Shown one piece after another: positions 38,327 to 41,981 of a DNA stretch of 41,981 nt (positions are counted from its first letter, which is position 1; each line of letters starts with the position of its first letter). The translations under genes and the position numbers were made by a program. The DNA comes from a virus. Location: positions 1-41,981 of the IMG/VR virus record IMGVR_UViG_3300048924_000587, one strand, 5' to 3'. Under the pieces are notes generated by a model, which ran no database searches, had not been told where the DNA came from, and worked only from the letters and a program-made list of their open reading frames with translations.

Positions 38327-39382
38327 ATGTCCCTGATCACTCGCTTGGACTTCAACACGATCGCCGACGGCGGCGACGACGCAACTGGAGCGTTCCAGAA
38401 GCTCGACGCGAACGACGTCGCGCTCGACGAGGCCATTACCGCGGCCTTGGCCGATATTGCAGAGAACTCCGCCGCTCTCGATGCCCTCGGCACCGCTTCA
38501 GGCAGGGACGTGGGAACGGCAGCCGGGACCGTGGCGGCGGGCGACGACTCTCGCTTCCTCTCGCGTGGCCGCAGAAACCTGGTCATCTGCGGTGATCTAA
38601 GGGTGAATCAACGCGGTACTGCGGGCGGCGCTCACGCTGCAAACATCTATGGGTACGACCGATGGCGTACGTTCGGTGCCGCTGCGTCTTTCCAGCTTTC
38701 AGCCGACAATACGACCATCACGTTGAACGGCACCATTGGGCAGGTCATCGAGACGCCGTATGCCGGCGGCGCGACAGTCACTGTCTCGCTTTCGAATCCA
38801 TCAGGCCCCGTCACCATCAATCTCCGTCCTGATGCAACCACAGCGGCTGCGAGTGGCGTTATCCCCGCAGGTGCAGGTCTTCGATCCGTCACGCTTGCCA
38901 TCCCTTCGGCGATCACGGGTAACCTTTTCCTTCAGCTCACCACGGCTGCCGCTGTGACCTTCGATGGGCCGGCGAAGCGCTCCGGTATCCAGCTCGAGTT
39001 CGGGTCGTTCGCATCCGCATTCGAGACCACGACCGTCGCCGAGCAAGTGAACATGGCACAGCGCTACTATCGACGGATCGCGTGTAATGGCCTCACTGGG
39101 GTGGTTCTCAATACCACCAACATCATCATTGCCGGCAGGTTCGGCATTGAAATGCGCACGGCCCCGATCGTGACGAATCTCAAGGGAAGCTACGCGTCCG
39201 GCAGCTTCGAGATTCTTTGCGGGACCACTTGGGGCGGCGCGGCTGGTGCGAGCTTCACCGGAGTCGCTGCAAATTCATCGGGCTTCCAGCTTCAAGTCGC
39301 CGGGTTCGGCGGCCTCACCGGAGGCCAGCCCGTCATCATGAACAATGTGCAGCCGTTCGCAGCATTCGACGCGGAGTTGTGA
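38327..39382 (+). CDS. Tail fibre protein
   Basis: A 351-residue protein. The N-terminal part contains SGRDVGTAAGTVAAGDDSRF, a linker found in many phage tail fibres. NLVICGDLRVNQRG and YGYDRWRTFG then mark a fibre head domain of the kind starting with N-G-D-x-R-x-N-Q-R-G. The C-terminal two thirds are beta-rich and probably bind the receptor. It is followed within 2 bases by an assembly-like gene. Confidence 0.82.
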   Translation: MSLITRLDFNTIADGGDDATGAFQKLDANDVALDEAITAALADIAENSAALDALGTASGRDVGTAAGTVAAGDDSRFLSRGRRNLVICGDLRVNQRGTAGGAHAANIYGYDRWRTFGAAASFQLSADNTTITLNGTIGQVIETPYAGGATVTVSLSNPSGPVTINLRPDATTAAASGVIPAGAGLRSVTLAIPSAITGNLFLQLTTAAAVTFDGPAKRSGIQLEFGSFASAFETTTVAEQVNMAQRYYRRIACNGLTGVVLNTTNIIIAGRFGIEMRTAPIVTNLKGSYASGSFEILCGTTWGGAAGASFTGVAANSSGFQLQVAGFGGLTGGQPVIMNNVQPFAAFDAEL

Positions 39383-39383
39383 G

Positions 39384-39872
39384 ATGAAGCAGTACGCCTT
39401 GACGGAAGATCCGAACTTCGTACTGGACACCGAATCGGGGTCACATATCCCCGTGACAGGGACTTGGCAATCGGACCTGTATCAGCAGTGGCTGGATGCT
39501 GGAAACACCCCCGATCCCTCGCCATCGCCGACCTTTGCGGATTATGTCGCGCAATTCACGCCCGGGCTTTCCCAGTGGGTCGAGGATGTGGCACACAGCA
39601 ACGACTACGACTCGTCCCTTTCGTGCGTCTCGTACAAGGACTCGAGCGTCCATCAGTTCCAGCAGGACGCGGTGTCCTTCATCGCGTGGCGAGACGCCCT
39701 ATGGGTCGCGGCAGCGGCGTACCAGGTTGGCCAGAATGGGCAGTTACCGAACCCTATGCCCACCCTGGAGCAGGTGAAAGCCCTCATGCCACAGCCAGAA
39801 GACCATGGGTGGGTGGTGCACGCCAAGGGCGTGATCATCTCGGCCCAGGCACCGGTCGAGCAGACGGCCTGA
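39384..39872 (+). CDS. Tail fibre assembly-like protein
   Basis: A 162-residue protein opening MKQYALTEDPNFVLDTESGSHIPV. It has the fibre-assembly-type pattern of a short beta region, WLDAGNTPDPSP, and a helical C-terminal half (FIAWRDALWVAAAAYQ) with LEQVKALMPQPEDHGW. Such proteins act as chaperones for fibre trimers or form part of them. It begins one base after the fibre stop. Confidence 0.7.
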   Translation: MKQYALTEDPNFVLDTESGSHIPVTGTWQSDLYQQWLDAGNTPDPSPSPTFADYVAQFTPGLSQWVEDVAHSNDYDSSLSCVSYKDSSVHQFQQDAVSFIAWRDALWVAAAAYQVGQNGQLPNPMPTLEQVKALMPQPEDHGWVVHAKGVIISAQAPVEQTA

Positions 39873-39906
39873 CACGGGCATCACGCCGCGAAGGTATCCT
39901 GCGGCG

Positions 39907-40209
39907 ATGTCGATCGTCTGGAAACCGCCAAGCATCCCCGGGGCCGCCACCTTCGCCGAGTGGAACGGCGCAACGTTCGCCCTTGTCAGAAGCATGCCCG
40001 ATGGACAGTGGCGGGCTGCCGTATATCCCGACGGCGAGTCCCATCATTCGGTAGGCGCTATGGTGGCGACCGAGGCAATTGCTCGGAAGTTCGTCGAGCG
40101 CTGGGCCGAATTCAACCACCATCGGATCGCGCCGGCCAAGGGCCGCCAGATCATGCCGCATGAGGGGCTCAAGCCTCGGAAGCCGAAAGGCTCCGATGAG
40201 CGATCCTAA
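39907..40209 (+). CDS. Hypothetical protein at the end of the late operon
   Basis: A 100-residue protein opening MSIVWKPPSIPGAATFAEWNGATF with an alpha/beta core (GQWRAAVYPDGESHHSVGAMVATEAIARKFVERW in outline) and a basic tail. It is the last gene of the rightward late block. Its TAA shares the bases CTAA with the stop of the convergent minus-strand gene. Not recognised. Confidence 0.6.
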   Translation: MSIVWKPPSIPGAATFAEWNGATFALVRSMPDGQWRAAVYPDGESHHSVGAMVATEAIARKFVERWAEFNHHRIAPAKGRQIMPHEGLKPRKPKGSDERS

Positions 40210-40406
40210 GGGAGGTGCTGCGATCGCCTGCTCTCTTGCAGGTCGTCGTGCAGGCTGGTGGCGCACTGCGGACAGCCGCCGGTGGGGACGACCCGGCAGC
40301 CCATCTTCATGTGGGTGCGGTAGTGGCGCTGGTGCTTTGAACACCACGCCTCGGCGTTGAGGTTCTGGCGACCCTGGTAGCGTTCGCGCCGCCCTTGGAA
40401 AGGCAT
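40206..40406 (-). CDS. Tiny zinc-ribbon-like protein A
   Basis: A 66-residue basic protein with WCSKHQRHYRTH and GGCPQC, a CxxH...CPxC arrangement able to bind one zinc ion. It is encoded on the minus strand and its ATG overlaps the stop of the upstream gene (TGATG), which carries a related motif. Small size and positive charge suggest nucleic-acid binding. Function unknown. Confidence 0.55.
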   Translation of the reverse strand: MPFQGRRERYQGRQNLNAEAWCSKHQRHYRTHMKMGCRVVPTGGCPQCATSLHDDLQESRRSQHLP

Positions 40407-40591
40407 CAGCGTGGCCTTGCCCGTCGAGTCGCGGCTACCGAAGGCATGCAGGTGGGGCAGGGGTTGCCAATGGGGTAACGGAGGCGGTGACGCTCGCAGA
40501 AGCGGAAGCCTCGGCCGCCATCGGAAGATCGTCGGGTCAGCGCCTGGCGCTGTTCGCGCATGTCGCGCGCAATGCGGCTGAAAGAATCCAT
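40406..40591 (-). CDS. Tiny zinc-ribbon-like protein B
   Basis: A 61-residue basic protein opening MDSFSRIARDMREQRQAL, then FCERHRLRYPIGNPCPTC. The CxxH...CPxC pattern is shared with the next gene. It is the first gene of a two-gene minus-strand unit at the right end of the phage. No clear ribosome-binding site or promoter was found upstream. Function unknown. Confidence 0.55.
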   Translation of the reverse strand: MDSFSRIARDMREQRQALTRRSSDGGRGFRFCERHRLRYPIGNPCPTCMPSVAATRRARPR

Positions 40592-40670
40592 GTGGCTATT
40601 TTCTCGCCACCCGATCTCACCTAGCGCGACGCCATCGGGCTGGAATCAGCCTTCTCTTTTTACACATCAA

Positions 40671-40700
40671 TTTACACTCGACAGCCGATTCGACTATAGC
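40671..40700 (+). promoter_or_regulatory. Probable promoter of the right-end membrane protein genes
   Basis: TTTACA (40671-40676), 18 bases, TATAGC (40695-40700). It lies in the most A/T-rich stretch of the right end, with a second TTTACAC copy 12 bases upstream. No operator is present, so expression in the lysogen is expected. Confidence 0.5.
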
Positions 40701-40748
40701 TAGCATCGCGAAAACTTGCGATCTCATCTTGGTCAGGGAAGGCTAGTC

Positions 40749-41285
40749 GTGAAGATAAATCTACGGGCTTACTGGATTTTTGCTGCAGTCGTCGGCGGTG
40801 GCTGGCTGTTGCTGGGATTGGCCTCCTATTGGAGGCATGTGCCCTGGCCGGCGATTAGTGAGCTTCGCGCGGAGCGAGTGACCAAGGCCTGCACCATATT
40901 CCCATTCGGGACGCGGGTCGTACTTACCGATCGATATCCGGAGCCGGAGCTACGCATGATGGCTGCCGACCCAACGAAACTTTCGCCCTTGATCGCAGAG
41001 CTGGGGAAGAGCCGGAGCTCGCATGCCTCCCCTGAACTCATGAGGCTCGCAGCGCCGCCGTTCGACAAACCGTATAGCGCGAAAGATCAAGCGGCCGAGA
41101 TAGAGAGGTGGTCATCGTACATCCCGTACTGTGTTCGCTCTTTCGATAGGGACTACCGGACGGTACGCAAACGCGATGCAGCGATCGAATTTTCCTTCCG
41201 TGCAGGAAAGATTCTCAAGGTGCCATTGTGGCTACTGCTGTTCGGCGTGGGCCTTACCATCGTCCGTTTTTTCTCCAAGCGGTGA
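40749..41285 (+). CDS. Two-pass membrane protein, possible moron
   Basis: A 178-residue protein from a GTG preceded by GGGAAGG. It has an N-terminal transmembrane helix (about 7-28, WIFAAVVGGGWLLLGLASYW) and a C-terminal one (about 158-174, VPLWLLLFGVGLTIVRFF). About 125 soluble residues lie between them, including an invariant-looking pair of cysteines (TKACTIF and IPYCVRS) that suggests a periplasmic disulfide. Not recognised. It could be a phage moron or the first host gene. Confidence 0.65.
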   Translation: MKINLRAYWIFAAVVGGGWLLLGLASYWRHVPWPAISELRAERVTKACTIFPFGTRVVLTDRYPEPELRMMAADPTKLSPLIAELGKSRSSHASPELMRLAAPPFDKPYSAKDQAAEIERWSSYIPYCVRSFDRDYRTVRKRDAAIEFSFRAGKILKVPLWLLLFGVGLTIVRFFSKR

Positions 41286-41345
41286 CCTTTGACGCGTGCC
41301 GTGGAGCTCATTCTCGTCATTGGCTCAAGCCTGAATCGGTGACGC

Positions 41346-41981
41346 ATGCTAAGTAACCCACTGTTGCTGGCGTTCTTCACCATTTTCATGGGCGTGACAA
41401 CGGTCATGTACATCAAGCAGGTGAGCCGAGGTAAGCGTGGAGAGGACCAAATTGCGGACGCTATCACCAGAGCGCGAAAGCGGTTTGGCATCAGGCGACC
41501 AGGGGTTCGTGCCGATGGCGTAGAGGTGGTCGAACCCAGCGTTTACTTCAAGGCATTTTCGCTTTTCGTCGTGCTTGCCGCAATTTGTGCTATCGGCTCC
41601 TTCATCTATATATGGCGCGATACACCGGAGATGTGGCTAGGCAAAGGTCTGTTTTTTGTCGTGTGCGCACTGCCAGTACTGCTTCTAGCGTGCCATGCGT
41701 TAGGGACGAGACTGGAGATTGCCGATGATGCGATTACATTCCGAACCGCCTTCCGAACCCGTCGACTGGCTCGCGCGGATATCCGTGGCTACGTGTGGCA
41801 CCTGCACAACTACAAGTACTACAGCCCGCTTTCATCGCCCTACATGGAGCAGGTCATCTTCGACAAGCTTGGGACGGCGTACGTCATCCCCAACATCCTT
41901 AAGGACCGCATACCGCGCGACAGTTGGCTATGGGATCTTGAAGACCTGGGCCCAGGCAGAACCCGTTGGTGGCCCTGGTGA
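41346..41981 (+). CDS. Membrane protein with PH-like domain, possible moron
   Basis: A 211-residue protein with three hydrophobic segments (about 6-22, 70-90 and 100-118) followed by a C-terminal beta-rich region (TRLEIADDAITFRTAFRTRRLARADIRGY) like bacterial PH-type domains. It lies 60 bases behind the previous membrane protein gene in the same direction and probably forms a unit with it. Origin, phage or host, cannot be decided here. The window ends at its stop codon. Confidence 0.65.
   Translation: MLSNPLLLAFFTIFMGVTTVMYIKQVSRGKRGEDQIADAITRARKRFGIRRPGVRADGVEVVEPSVYFKAFSLFVVLAAICAIGSFIYIWRDTPEMWLGKGLFFVVCALPVLLLACHALGTRLEIADDAITFRTAFRTRRLARADIRGYVWHLHNYKYYSPLSSPYMEQVIFDKLGTAYVIPNILKDRIPRDSWLWDLEDLGPGRTRWWPW

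Overview
The window is an almost complete temperate siphophage genome, integrated as a prophage. It has an HK97-type head, a lambda-type long non-contractile tail and a lambda-like control region. High GC, GC-ending codons and protein flavour suggest a gammaproteobacterial host of the Xanthomonadales type (Luteibacter, Dyella or Xanthomonas relatives). The host assignment is inference; no host marker gene is visible. No tRNA, rRNA, CRISPR array or insertion sequence was found. The left end is the stop codon of the integrase, so attL, if present, lies outside the window. I could not identify attR.

Left arm (1-9295, mostly minus strand): a tightly overlapping early operon reads leftward from a TTGACA-N18-TAATCT promoter at 9252-9281. 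It encodes small unknown proteins, two 43-residue membrane peptides, an SSB, a C5-cytosine methyltransferase, a D12-class adenine methyltransferase, a DUF4224 excisionase-like protein and, last, the tyrosine integrase. Two single-gene plus-strand cassettes (1712-1975 and 2289-2873) sit against the operon direction and share a colinear upstream element, so they look like morons.

Control region (9254-11820): an S24-peptidase CI-like repressor reads left and a small Cro-like HTH protein reads right from a second TTGACA-N18-TAATCT promoter that appears to give a leaderless mRNA. Five copies of an operator of the form TTACGG-N4-CCGTAA cover the two promoters. A lipoprotein follows the repressor on the same strand, and a BRCT-domain gene diverges from the left operon across the left operators.

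Right early arm (11822-16979, plus strand): CII-like regulator, small genes, an O-like replication protein that carries phased GTCACG iterons plus a purine-rich tract (probable origin), DnaB-type helicase, Ref-type nuclease, RusA-like resolvase and a zinc-finger Q-like antiterminator. A minus-strand DUF4145 gene is wedged between Q and the lysis genes. A terminator at 17679 then precedes the late operon.

Late operon (17788-40209, plus strand): GH19 endolysin, membrane protein, holin, overlapping Rz/Rz1 spanins, HNH endonuclease, a candidate cos region, small and large terminase, portal, prohead protease, major capsid, connector genes, tail tube, G/GT tail chaperones with a textbook -1 frameshift site, tape measure, M-L-K-I-J tail tip genes, fibre-like genes and a fibre-assembly-like gene. 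The right end (40206-41981) holds two tiny minus-strand zinc-ribbon genes and two plus-strand membrane protein genes. These may be morons, or the last two may already be host DNA.
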